From CAYSFW01 sp050329935 (GTDB taxonomy: Bacteria > Pseudomonadota > Gammaproteobacteria > UWMA-0217): a DNA stretch of 64,000 nucleotides. A program made the position numbers and the translations under genes. This document shows, one piece after another, positions 35,504 to 43,800 of this stretch (positions are counted from its first letter, which is position 1; each line of letters opens with the position of its first letter). The stretch covers positions 9,299-73,298 of the forward strand of contig JBHJOI010000025.1 in assembly GCA_050329935.1 (NCBI GenBank), given 5' to 3'. The notes beneath the pieces are model-generated. The model did not search any database and had not been told where the DNA came from. It was given only the letters and a program-made list of their open reading frames with translations.

Positions 35504-37780
35504 TCAAATCACCACCCGGATAGGCGCCACTGCGTCGCTCGGCGCCAACACCCGGCCGATGCGCGCGGCCTGGGTATAGCCAAGATCGCGGAGTTCCGCC
35601 AGGCAGGCCGCGACGGCGGCTTCCGGCACGCCGGCGAGCAGGCCGCCCGCGGTTTGCGGATCGAACAGTAGCGGGTAGCGCGGATGCGCCAGCGCGGTTT
35701 CCTGGTTGCGCAGTGCTCGTCGCAATCGGTTGTTGGCGGGTTGCAGGGAGCTGAGGATGCCGGCGGCGACCGTTTCCTCGGCGCCTTCGAGCACCGGCAG
35801 CGCGTCGAGTTCGATCTCGGCGTCGACGCCCGAGGGTTTGGTCATCTCGACCAGGTGTCCGAGCAGGCCGAAGCCGGTGAGATCGGTGCAGGCGCGCGCG
35901 CCGTGTGCGCGCAGGTAGTCCGCCGCCGCGCGATTGGAGACCTGCATCGAGGCTAGCGCGGCATCGATCCAGCGCCCCTCCGCGCGCAGTCGGGCGTGTG
36001 CGGCGAGCAGCGTGCCGGTGCCGATCGGTTTGGTCAGAATCAGCGCATCGCCCGGACGCAGGCCGCTCTTGGTCATCACGCCCGCGAGCGTCGCATCGAC
36101 CAGGCCGTTCAACGCAAACCCGAGCGCGAGTTCGCGGACTTCGCCGGTGTGGCCTCCTACGAGCGCGCAGCCGGCCTCGTTGAGAACGGACACCGCGCCG
36201 GCCATCAGTTGATACACGGTGTCTTCGACCTTGCTTTCCAGCCCCGGCGGGACGGTGGCTACCGCGGTCGCCGACTGTGCCTCGGCACCCATCGCGTACA
36301 GGTCGCCGAGCGCATGGTTGGCCGCGATCCGCCCAAACACCCAGGGATCGTCGATGAAGGCGCGAAAGAAGTCGATTGTGTGGACCACCGCCTTGCCCGG
36401 CGGCACCCGCAACACCGCGGCGTCGTCCGGGGCGTCGAGGCCCACCAGGACGTCGTCCCGGGTGATAGGTTGGAGTCGCGCCAGTGCATTGCCGAGCAGC
36501 GTCGCGCCAACCTTGGCGCCGCACCCGCCGCATCGCATGGCGAGCGCCGAGATCGCCTCGGTCTGCTCCTCGGGTGCGAGCGATATCGGTGACGCCGCGC
36601 GGACGCGGGTCTCCGGCATTTCGGGCAGTTCCTTGAAACGCTGCATGAATCGCCGGTCGATCCAGTCCTTCCAGCGCCAGACCCAATCGCCGCGCGCGAA
36701 CAACAGCCCCCGCGAGGCGACGGCGTGGCGATCGCCGGTGCTGATCAAGGCCAGCCAGTGGCGTTGCGGGCGATATGGCTTGAGCGGCTGGCCAAGGATG
36801 GATTGGCGCAGGTTGTGGGTCAGCGGCGCGCCCATGCGCACCGCGAACACACCGGCCTTTTCCAGCGGTCGTCCGATCCAGGACACGCAGTCGCCCGCGG
36901 CGAAGATCGCGGGATCGGTCTCGGTCTGCAGGGTTTCACGCACGCGAATGAAACCCGCGTCGTCGAGCGCGAGGCCTGTCTTGGCGAGCCAAGCCGCGCC
37001 GCCCGCCTGAGTCACCCAGATGATTTCGTCGGCGTGCAACGATTCGCCGCGGCGAGTCTCGAGCCGATTGGCCGTGACGCGAACGACCTCCTCATCGCGA
37101 TGCACCACCACCCCGCGTTCCGCCAGCACCTGATCGAACGCGCGCCGAACCTTGGCGTTATGGGTCGGCAGGATCAGGTCGCTCGCCGAGAACAGGTGCA
37201 TGGTCAGTGCCCCCGGATCGCGACCCTGGTTGGTCAGTTCCTGGCGCAGTCGGTATTGCACCGCGAGGCTCATCTCGACGCCGCCTGCTCCGGCGCCGAC
37301 GACGGCGACCGTGGTTTCGCCGACGTGGTTGCGCAGGCGTTCGAGCAATGCCAGCCAACGCTGGTTGAATTGGCGGATCGGCTTGACCGGCAGCGCGTGC
37401 TCATCGGCGCCTGGCACGCCACCGAGGCGCGGCGTCGAGCCAATGTTGATCGACAGCAAGTCGTAGACGATGGGTGGTCGCTCGCGGCACAACACCCGCC
37501 TTGACTCGCGATCGATGCCGATGACCTCGTCGCGGTAATAACGCGCGCCGGCGAATTCGGCGAGGCGGCGGACGTCGATATGCACGTCCTCGCAGCTGTA
37601 ATGTCCCGCGATATATCCGGGCAGCATGCCGGAGTAGGGCGTGTCAGTGTCGGTGCAGATCAGGGTCAGGCGCGCGCCCGGCACCGGATTCATCGCCCAC
37701 ATCCGCAACACCCCGACGTGGCTGTGGCCACCTCCGATCAAAACGATATCGCGCAACACGGGGAATTCGGCGGTTTGCAT
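35504..37780 (-). CDS. selD: FAD oxidoreductase-selenophosphate synthetase fusion (SenC role)
   Basis: 758 aa in two parts. Residues about 8-400 are an NADH-dehydrogenase-like FAD/NAD oxidoreductase (IVLIGGGHSHVGVL for FAD, VAVVGAGAGGVEMSLA for NAD, TDPAIFAAGDC). Residues about 410-758 are selenide, water dikinase: CGGCGAKVG with Cys420 and Lys423 as the catalytic pair (compare C17 and K20 of E. coli SelD), then DDAAVLRVPPGK and GGHTGE. It makes selenophosphate from selenide and ATP. SelD fused to a flavoprotein is known; here it starts immediately after the SenB stop in a selenoneine cluster, so it probably supplies selenophosphate to SenB. A cysteine, not selenocysteine, is used. Confidence 0.9.
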   Translation of the reverse strand: MQTAEFPVLRDIVLIGGGHSHVGVLRMWAMNPVPGARLTLICTDTDTPYSGMLPGYIAGHYSCEDVHIDVRRLAEFAGARYYRDEVIGIDRESRRVLCRERPPIVYDLLSINIGSTPRLGGVPGADEHALPVKPIRQFNQRWLALLERLRNHVGETTVAVVGAGAGGVEMSLAVQYRLRQELTNQGRDPGALTMHLFSASDLILPTHNAKVRRAFDQVLAERGVVVHRDEEVVRVTANRLETRRGESLHADEIIWVTQAGGAAWLAKTGLALDDAGFIRVRETLQTETDPAIFAAGDCVSWIGRPLEKAGVFAVRMGAPLTHNLRQSILGQPLKPYRPQRHWLALISTGDRHAVASRGLLFARGDWVWRWKDWIDRRFMQRFKELPEMPETRVRAASPISLAPEEQTEAISALAMRCGGCGAKVGATLLGNALARLQPITRDDVLVGLDAPDDAAVLRVPPGKAVVHTIDFFRAFIDDPWVFGRIAANHALGDLYAMGAEAQSATAVATVPPGLESKVEDTVYQLMAGAVSVLNEAGCALVGGHTGEVRELALGFALNGLVDATLAGVMTKSGLRPGDALILTKPIGTGTLLAAHARLRAEGRWIDAALASMQVSNRAAADYLRAHGARACTDLTGFGLLGHLVEMTKPSGVDAEIELDALPVLEGAEETVAAGILSSLQPANNRLRRALRNQETALAHPRYPLLFDPQTAGGLLAGVPEAAVAACLAELRDLGYTQAARIGRVLAPSDAVAPIRVVI

Positions 37781-38764
37781 TCAGGATCCTGTCAGTAGGT
37801 CTTGGGCGAGTGTCGCGAGCGCGGCGCGCTCGGCGGCCGGCGCGAACCGCGACGCACGGTTTCCACATTGGTTCATTAACCCGGGCAGGAACGCGGGGTC
37901 CTCGCGGCAGCGAACAAGCAGTTCCACGAGTGCCGGGGCGTCACCCCACGGAAAGTAGCCCGCGTAATCGTCCCCCAACATCCCGATATTGCCATCGATC
38001 CGCGATGCAAGCACCGGTGTCCCGCTGACGACTGCCTCGATGATCACATGCGCGCCACCCTCCATGCGGCTGGCATGAATCAGCAAATGCGCGCGCTGGA
38101 TGCGGCGGCGGGTCGCCTCGTGCGGTAGTCCGCCGAACCAGCGATAACGGGCGTTCGCGGCCATCGTCGAGCGGGCTGCCTCGGCCAGTGCCGGATCGAG
38201 CCCCGCGCCGATGTGATCGAGATGGATATCCCGCCGGCTGGCGAGCAGCCGGGCCGTTGCGAATAACGTTTCGGGAGATTTCTCATCGCGCAGATGGCCG
38301 ACCATGACCGCGCGCAGGTGGCGCGGCGATTTCGCGAGCGGCCGGCGTGCGGCCGCCGATTGGTAGATTACCCGCGCCTTGGCGCGCAGGTGCGGCGGCA
38401 GCGCCATCGGGCCGAGTGCCTGCAGGGTCACGAGGTAGCGCGCCCGTTCGAGTGAATGACGAGCGTCGGCGTCGCGCTCGATGTCGCGATACAGATCGGT
38501 GCCGGTCAGTGCGAGCGCCAATCCACGGTCGCCGTGGGCGGTGCTCCAGGCGGCGATGGCGGCGGCGGAACGGCGCGCGTGCAAAGCGATCATCGCGTCG
38601 TCCCCTGCCGCCTTCGTGTCGGGCCAGGTCTTAACGATGCGGGCGCGGTACACGCCAGCGAGGTGTCGTTGCCAACGCCAGGCGGTTTGCCAGTTGCCAT
38701 TGTTTTCCGCGCGCAGGGCTGGGGTCACGATGACGACTTGCGGCATACTCGTTGCGTTAGTCAT
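37781..38764 (-). CDS. senB: Selenosugar synthase SenB (glycosyltransferase)
   Basis: 327-aa cytosolic GT-B-type glycosyltransferase (VVIVTPALRAENNGNWQTAWRW start, donor-binding HASRMEGGAHVIIEAVVSGTPVLAS near 240). In characterised selenoneine systems SenB joins selenophosphate to a UDP-sugar to give a selenosugar. The call rests on the position between SelD and the EgtB-like SenA and on the N-terminal style. Two starts are possible (38764 or ATG 38746). The gene stop abuts the SelD start, so they are coupled. It is divergent from senA, with the start codons nearly overlapping. Confidence 0.8.
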   Translation of the reverse strand: MTNATSMPQVVIVTPALRAENNGNWQTAWRWQRHLAGVYRARIVKTWPDTKAAGDDAMIALHARRSAAAIAAWSTAHGDRGLALALTGTDLYRDIERDADARHSLERARYLVTLQALGPMALPPHLRAKARVIYQSAAARRPLAKSPRHLRAVMVGHLRDEKSPETLFATARLLASRRDIHLDHIGAGLDPALAEAARSTMAANARYRWFGGLPHEATRRRIQRAHLLIHASRMEGGAHVIIEAVVSGTPVLASRIDGNIGMLGDDYAGYFPWGDAPALVELLVRCREDPAFLPGLMNQCGNRASRFAPAAERAALATLAQDLLTGS

Positions 38765-39929
38765 GACTTGGGCACTGCCGATGAAGATCAGCTCCGCCGA
38801 CGCCGCCCGAAAGGGTGGGCGTGACGTGCTCGCCGCTGCGTTGTTGGACAGCCGCGAGCGCAGCTTGAGTCTGCTCGATGCCTATGTCGCCGCACTGGGC
38901 GAGGGTTTGCCGGTGGCCTATTCGGTCGCCATCAATCCGCCGCTGTGGGAGGCCGGGCACGTGGGCTGGTTTCAGGACTGGTGGATCGCCCGCAACCGTC
39001 ACCGCGCGTTGGGCATACGGGCGGACCCCGGACACGCGCGCGCGCCGAGCCGCCTCGCCGAAGCAGACGATCTTTACAACTCCAGTGTCGTGGCGCATAC
39101 GCGGCGCTGGCACCTCCCGCTGCCCGATCTGGGCGCGACCCGCGCGTATCTCGCGGCCGGCCTCGAGGATACCCTCGGGTTGCTCGCCGAGGCGGACGAT
39201 GACGATGCGGCGTTGTATTTCTATCGCCTCGTATTGTTTCACGAGGATATGCACACCGAAGCGGCGATCTATATGGCACAAGCGCTCGATATCCCAGTGC
39301 CTGAGGCGCTGATCGTCGAAGAACGCCGACTGCCGGCGTCGTTGACCCTCGCGATCGACGGCCGGCGTTGGCGTCAGGGCCACGCGGGCGATGGGTTCGC
39401 TTTTGACAATGAGCTGATGTCGCATGACATCGAAGTGCCGGCGTTCGCGATCGACAGTGAAGTCGTCAGTTGGCGTCGGTACCTCGAATGCGTGGAGGAT
39501 ACCGAAGCCGCGCCGCCGCGCTATCTGCGCCGCGACCAGGGCGTCTGGCAAGCGCGGCGGTTCGGTGTCTGGCGCGAGTTGGATCTCGATACCGCGGCGA
39601 CGCATCTCACCTGGCATGAGGCCGATGCCTGGTGCCGGTGGGCGGGTCGACGCCTGCCGACCGAGGTCGAATGGGAACTCGCCGCGCTGACGCACCCCGC
39701 GTTCCAGTGGGGCGCCGTGTGGGAATGGACAGCGAGCCGCTTCCTGCCCTATCCGGGATTCGTGCGGCACCCGTACCGCGACTACTCCGCGCCTTGGTTC
39801 GGCGATCGCTATGTACTGCGTGGTGCGAGTCGGGCGACCACGCCGCGAATGGCGCATCCGCGTTACCGCAATTATTTTCCGCCCGAGCGCAACGATCTGC
39901 ACAACGGTTTTCGCAGTTGCGCGATTTGA
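38763..39929 (+). CDS. senA: Selenoneine synthase SenA (EgtB homologue)
   Basis: 388 aa with the EgtB layout: an N-terminal DinB-like iron domain (EAGHVGWFQDWW, and FHEDMHTEAAIYM with HxxxH) and a C-terminal FGE-sulfatase-like domain (about 190-388; AVWEWTASRF, YVLRGASRAT, RPRYRNYFPPERND, NGFRSC). EgtB couples hercynine to a thiol by an Fe(II)/O2 reaction; SenA does the same with a selenosugar to give selenoneine. Assigned SenA rather than EgtB because of the flanking glycosyltransferase and SelD. The ATG at 38781 is an alternative start. Convergent with egtD. Confidence 0.85.
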   Translation: MTWALPMKISSADAARKGGRDVLAAALLDSRERSLSLLDAYVAALGEGLPVAYSVAINPPLWEAGHVGWFQDWWIARNRHRALGIRADPGHARAPSRLAEADDLYNSSVVAHTRRWHLPLPDLGATRAYLAAGLEDTLGLLAEADDDDAALYFYRLVLFHEDMHTEAAIYMAQALDIPVPEALIVEERRLPASLTLAIDGRRWRQGHAGDGFAFDNELMSHDIEVPAFAIDSEVVSWRRYLECVEDTEAAPPRYLRRDQGVWQARRFGVWRELDLDTAATHLTWHEADAWCRWAGRRLPTEVEWELAALTHPAFQWGAVWEWTASRFLPYPGFVRHPYRDYSAPWFGDRYVLRGASRATTPRMAHPRYRNYFPPERNDLHNGFRSCAI

Positions 39930-39999
39930 CCACTCGCGGCGACGCCGTGGTGACCACGCGTGTTGCGACCGTTGGCGTTGACTTGGCTTCATCGCATGC

Positions 40000-40953
40000 T
40001 CAGGCATCAGCGGTGAAAACCGCGAACCAGCCGCGCGTGTCGCACCACGACCGGGGTTCGCGAAAACCCGCCTGTCGCAGCAAATCGGCGAAGGCTTCCG
40101 GTAGCCATTTATAGGAATTTTCGGTATGGATGCGCTCGCCGGCACGAAACCGGCGTTCGCCGCCGGGCCAGCGGACGAGGTGATCACGCTCGGCTTCGAG
40201 GTGCATTTCGATTCTCGACTCGACCACGTTGAAGAACGCGACGTGACGCCAATCCGTGATCTCGAAATCGGTTTCAAGCAGTCGATTAAGGTGGCGCAGC
40301 AGGTTGCGGTTGAAGGCCGCCGTCACGCCCAATGCATCGTCGTAGGCGGATTCCAGCACGGCGCGGTCTTTCACCAGATCGACGCCGATGATGAGACTTC
40401 CGCCTTCGCACGCGTCGTTCACCTGACGCAGAAAATCCAGTGCCATGTCGGGGGTCAGGTTGCCGATACTGGAGCCGGGATAAAAAAGCGTCTTGGGATC
40501 CGCGCCGAGTTCGGCGGGCAGGTGCAGTTCGCGCGAAAAATCCAACCCGACCCCGAGCATTTCCATTTCCGGATGCTCGTACTGCAGGCGTTCCAGCGAC
40601 GCGTAAAGAAAGTCCGCCGAAATATCCACCGCGACATAGCGCCGCACCGCGAGCGCCGCGAACAACCGAGCGGCTTTCTCGCAATTGCCCGCGCCGAGGT
40701 CCACCAACGTCGAGGAAGCACCCGTGAAGCGCGCGATGTCGGATAGGTGATCGCGAAAAATCGCGGCCTCGGTGCGGGTCGGGTAGTACTCCGGCAGTTC
40801 GGTGATCGCCGCGAACAGCCGAGAGCCCAACGCGTCATAAAAGTATTTCGGCGCCACGCTCGCGTGTGTCGCGGTGAGGCCCGCGATCAACTCGGCGCGG
40901 GTCATCGCCCGGTCGATGGGCGCGGTTTGACCGATCAGTCGGGGCGTGTTCAT
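40000..40953 (-). CDS. egtD: L-histidine N-alpha-methyltransferase
   Basis: 317-aa SAM-dependent enzyme that makes hercynine (trimethyl-histidine), the common precursor of ergothioneine and selenoneine. EgtD signatures: KYFYDALGSRLFAAITELPEYYPTRTE, LVDLGAGNCEKAARL (SAM site), FYPGSSIGNL, and ...NSYKWLPEAFADLLRQAGF. It is on the minus strand and convergent with senA; both end within 71 bp. With SenA, SenB and SelD it makes a complete set from histidine and selenide to selenoneine. Confidence 0.92.
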   Translation of the reverse strand: MNTPRLIGQTAPIDRAMTRAELIAGLTATHASVAPKYFYDALGSRLFAAITELPEYYPTRTEAAIFRDHLSDIARFTGASSTLVDLGAGNCEKAARLFAALAVRRYVAVDISADFLYASLERLQYEHPEMEMLGVGLDFSRELHLPAELGADPKTLFYPGSSIGNLTPDMALDFLRQVNDACEGGSLIIGVDLVKDRAVLESAYDDALGVTAAFNRNLLRHLNRLLETDFEITDWRHVAFFNVVESRIEMHLEAERDHLVRWPGGERRFRAGERIHTENSYKWLPEAFADLLRQAGFREPRSWCDTRGWFAVFTADA

Positions 40954-41014
40954 CGCACTGCTTCCAACACAGGTTCAGGTATCGGGTAAGGCGCGCCGAT
41001 ATGCTCGGCGCAGG

Positions 41015-41029
41015 TGGGTTCCCAACCCA
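41015..41029. repeat. Inverted repeat upstream of egtD
   Basis: TGGGTT-CCC-AACCCA, 62 bp upstream of the egtD start. Could be an operator; function not shown. Confidence 0.3.
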
Positions 41030-41338
41030 ATCGCACATGCTGGCGACCCGACACCGCAGGTTTCGTCCCGGCGCGTTGTGGCCGCTCAAACGCAGAATAC
41101 CGTAGCGGTTACTACCGAGCCATTTAAAGAAAGGCTCGGGTGAGGACGGCTAGTGTCCCGCGTGCGCTTTCCCGAGCGAAGCAGGCATGGCACAGGTCGC
41201 CTCGCGCGCCAGTTCGGTGCATCATTCGTGCTAGTTCACATGGATCGCGGTGGCGCCGAGTCTCGATCACCGCTTCGCCGCGACGGTATTGCAACGGCCG
41301 CCGGGACGACGAGCGGCCGCACCGGGCGACATGCCGTG

Positions 41339-41368
41339 GTTGAAAACCCACAGCGTGGCGCCAATCTA
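41339..41368 (+). promoter_or_regulatory. Candidate sigma-32 (heat-shock) promoter of cbpA
   Basis: GTTGAAA, 13-nt spacer, CGCCAATCTA compares with the sigma-32 consensus CTTGAAA-N13-CCCCATNTA (mismatches in both boxes). It ends 51 bp before the cbpA ATG. The match is imperfect. Confidence 0.4.
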
Positions 41369-41418
41369 GATTCAAGATCCGATTTTCAGTCATTCATTAC
41401 GGAAAATTTGTTGGTTCG

Positions 41419-42345
41419 ATGACTAAGTACATTGATTATTACAAGGTTTTGGGCGTCGAGCGCGGGGCGTCACAGGATGAGATCAAGAAGGCGTATCGTC
41501 GTCTGGCGCGCAAGTACCACCCGGATGTCAGCAAGGACGTCAACGGGGAGGCGAAGTTCAAGGAACTGGGCGAGGCCTACGAGGTGCTGCGCGACCCCGA
41601 GAAGCGGGCCGCTTACGACCAGCTCGGGCCGAACTGGAAGGCCGGGCAGGAGTTCAAGGCGCCGCCCGGTTGGGATGTGCATGTCGATCGCGGTGGTGGT
41701 TTTGGGCGCACGGGTGCGGGCGGATTCAGCGATTTCTTCGAAGAGATTTTCAGGGAGACCGGTCGGACGCAACAGGCCGGGGCGGGCTTTCGCCGGCAGC
41801 CGCGCCAGCCGGTGCGCGGCGAAAACCTGAGTGCCGGCATGCGGGTGACCTTGGAGCAGGCTTACCGCGGCGATGAAGTCAATTTGCGGCTCCAGGATGG
41901 GCGCAATCTCAAGGTACGGATTCCGAAGGGGGTCACCGAGGGGCAGAAGATCCGCCTTGCTGGTCAGGGTCAGGCGGGTGCGTTCGGTGGAGCAAACGGC
42001 GATCTGCTGGTGACGGTCGAGATCGCGCCGCACGCGCGTTACCGGCTCGAAGGCAAGGATCTCGAACTGACCCTGCCGATCGCGCCCTGGGAAGCGGCGC
42101 TCGGCGCGCAGGTGACGATTCCGACGCTGGATGGACGCGTGCAACTCAAGATTCCCGCCGGCGCGAAGGTCGGCCAACGGATGCGGGTGAAGGCGCGCGG
42201 CATGCCGGGGTCGCCGCCGGGTGATTTTTACGTACGCCTGCAAATCGACACCCCACCGGCGAACACCGAGGCGCAAAAGGCGTTGTACGAGCGCTTGCGC
42301 GACGGGTTTGAGTTCAACCCCCGCGCGGCGCTCGAGGCGGATTGA
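41419..42345 (+). CDS. cbpA: DnaJ-like co-chaperone CbpA
   Basis: 308-aa DnaJ homologue lacking the zinc-finger domain. J domain at residues 5-70 (DYYKVLGVERGAS...) with the HPD motif that stimulates DnaK in RKYHPDVS, a Gly/Phe-rich segment (about 85-135), and two C-terminal substrate-binding domains (about 140-300, for example VRIPKGVTEGQKIRL and APWEAALGAQVTIPTLDG). CbpA also binds curved DNA in E. coli. Starts ATG 41419 and is followed 70 bp later by the Deg protease gene, a stress pair. Confidence 0.92.
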   Translation: MTKYIDYYKVLGVERGASQDEIKKAYRRLARKYHPDVSKDVNGEAKFKELGEAYEVLRDPEKRAAYDQLGPNWKAGQEFKAPPGWDVHVDRGGGFGRTGAGGFSDFFEEIFRETGRTQQAGAGFRRQPRQPVRGENLSAGMRVTLEQAYRGDEVNLRLQDGRNLKVRIPKGVTEGQKIRLAGQGQAGAFGGANGDLLVTVEIAPHARYRLEGKDLELTLPIAPWEAALGAQVTIPTLDGRVQLKIPAGAKVGQRMRVKARGMPGSPPGDFYVRLQIDTPPANTEAQKALYERLRDGFEFNPRAALEAD

Positions 42346-42415
42346 TTTCGCGGGGCATTGCCCGCATTTTTGCTTCCAGTCATCACTTTCAGCGTTCATC
42401 GAGGAGACACACGCG

Positions 42416-43786
42416 ATGTTTCGACACAACAAGCGCCTGATGGGCGCCACGCTGTTTCTTACCGCCGGTTTGCTGGCCTGCGCGCCGAGCGGCCAGTCCG
42501 CGATTCCGGCCTATGTCGACGGGCAGGCGGTGCCCAGTCTGGCGCCGATGCTGGAGCAGGCGATGCCGGCGGTGGTGCGGATCTCGACCGCGGGACGCGA
42601 GGTGGTGCGGTCGCAGTTGTTCGACGATCCGATCTTCGAGCATTTCTTTGGCACCCCGCGGCAACGCGAGCGGGAGCGGCGCACCGAGGGGCTGGGTTCC
42701 GGTGTGATCGTCGACGCTGCGCGCGGCTACATCCTGACCAACGCGCACGTGATCGACAAGGCCGAGTCGATCACGGTCACGTTGAGCGATGGCCGAACGC
42801 TGGAAGCGACCCAGATCGGGGCCGACGCGGATGCCGACGTCGCGGTGCTCAAGGTCGACGCCGATCGTCTCGTCGAGATCCCACTGGGCAATTCCGACAG
42901 CTTGCGGGTGGGGGACTTCGTGGTCGCGATCGGCAATCCGTTCGGGCTCAAGCAGACCGTCACCTCGGGCATCGTGAGCGCGCTCGGACGCAGCGGCCTC
43001 GGCATTGAATCGTATGAGAATTTCATCCAGACCGACGCCTCGATCAACCCCGGTAATTCCGGCGGCGGCCTGGTGAACCTGCGTGGTGAGCTGGTCGGGA
43101 TCAATACCGCGATTCTCGGTCCCAACGGCGGCAACATCGGCATCGGTTTCGCGATTCCAATCAATATGGCCAACAGCATCGCCGAGCAGATCATCGAACA
43201 CGGCGAGGTCAAGCGCGGTCGTCTCGGGATCGGCATTCAAGATCTGACGCCGGAGCTCGCGCGCGCGTTCGGGCTTGAGCGCACCGGTGGTGCGGTGGTC
43301 TCGCAGGTGGAGGAGGGCTCGCCCGCGGCGGCGGCGGGGATTCAGGTCGGCGACGTCATCGTCGGTGTGAATGGCCAGTCGATCGCCAGTTCAGGGCAAC
43401 TGCGCAACAGTATCGGCTTGCTGCGGGTGGACTCGAAAGTCGACCTGGAGGTGATTCGCGAAGGTCGGCGAGTCCAGATGACCGCGCGGGTCGAGGCACC
43501 GCACGAGCTGGCAGCGAGTGGCAGGGTCGCCAGCGGCCGGTTGGCGGGCGCCGAGTTCGGCGAGGTGACCACGCGCGGCGGGCGTTCCCAGGTGGTGGTT
43601 GCGAGCATCGAACCGGGCAGCCCGGCCTCGCGGTCCGGGTTGCAGGAGGGCGATGTCATCGTCTCCGTCAATCGACAAGCGGTGTCGAGCGTCCCCGAAC
43701 TGACCGAGGCCGTGAAACAGGGCGAGCGCGGAATCTTGCTCAATCTTGTGCGCGAGGGGCGCGGCTTGTTTCTGCTGATTCAGTAA
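42416..43786 (+). CDS. DegP/DegQ-type periplasmic serine protease
   Basis: 456 aa. Catalytic triad visible: His in YILTNAHVID, Asp in ADADVAVLKVD, Ser in NPGNSGGGLVN. Two PDZ domains follow (about 255-345 and 365-456), as in DegP/DegQ. The N-terminus has a hydrophobic segment ending in LLAC, which could be a lipoprotein site rather than an ordinary signal peptide; this would be unusual. ATG 42416 follows CGAGGAGACACACG. It degrades or refolds damaged periplasmic proteins and follows cbpA. Confidence 0.9.
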   Translation: MFRHNKRLMGATLFLTAGLLACAPSGQSAIPAYVDGQAVPSLAPMLEQAMPAVVRISTAGREVVRSQLFDDPIFEHFFGTPRQRERERRTEGLGSGVIVDAARGYILTNAHVIDKAESITVTLSDGRTLEATQIGADADADVAVLKVDADRLVEIPLGNSDSLRVGDFVVAIGNPFGLKQTVTSGIVSALGRSGLGIESYENFIQTDASINPGNSGGGLVNLRGELVGINTAILGPNGGNIGIGFAIPINMANSIAEQIIEHGEVKRGRLGIGIQDLTPELARAFGLERTGGAVVSQVEEGSPAAAAGIQVGDVIVGVNGQSIASSGQLRNSIGLLRVDSKVDLEVIREGRRVQMTARVEAPHELAASGRVASGRLAGAEFGEVTTRGGRSQVVVASIEPGSPASRSGLQEGDVIVSVNRQAVSSVPELTEAVKQGERGILLNLVREGRGLFLLIQ

Positions 43787-43800
43787 ACCGCGCGGCGCGG

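Larger units (their letters stand above)
40954..41418. other. Divergent region between egtD and cbpA
   Basis: 465 bp with no convincing gene. It holds the inverted repeat at 41015-41029 near egtD and a heat-shock-like promoter near cbpA. Confidence 0.5.

Noticed and set aside
38757..40277. 506-codon minus-strand frame over senA
   Set aside because: Antisense shadow of the SenA gene; sequence is low-complexity and Arg-rich, and SenA is clearly supported by EgtB motifs.
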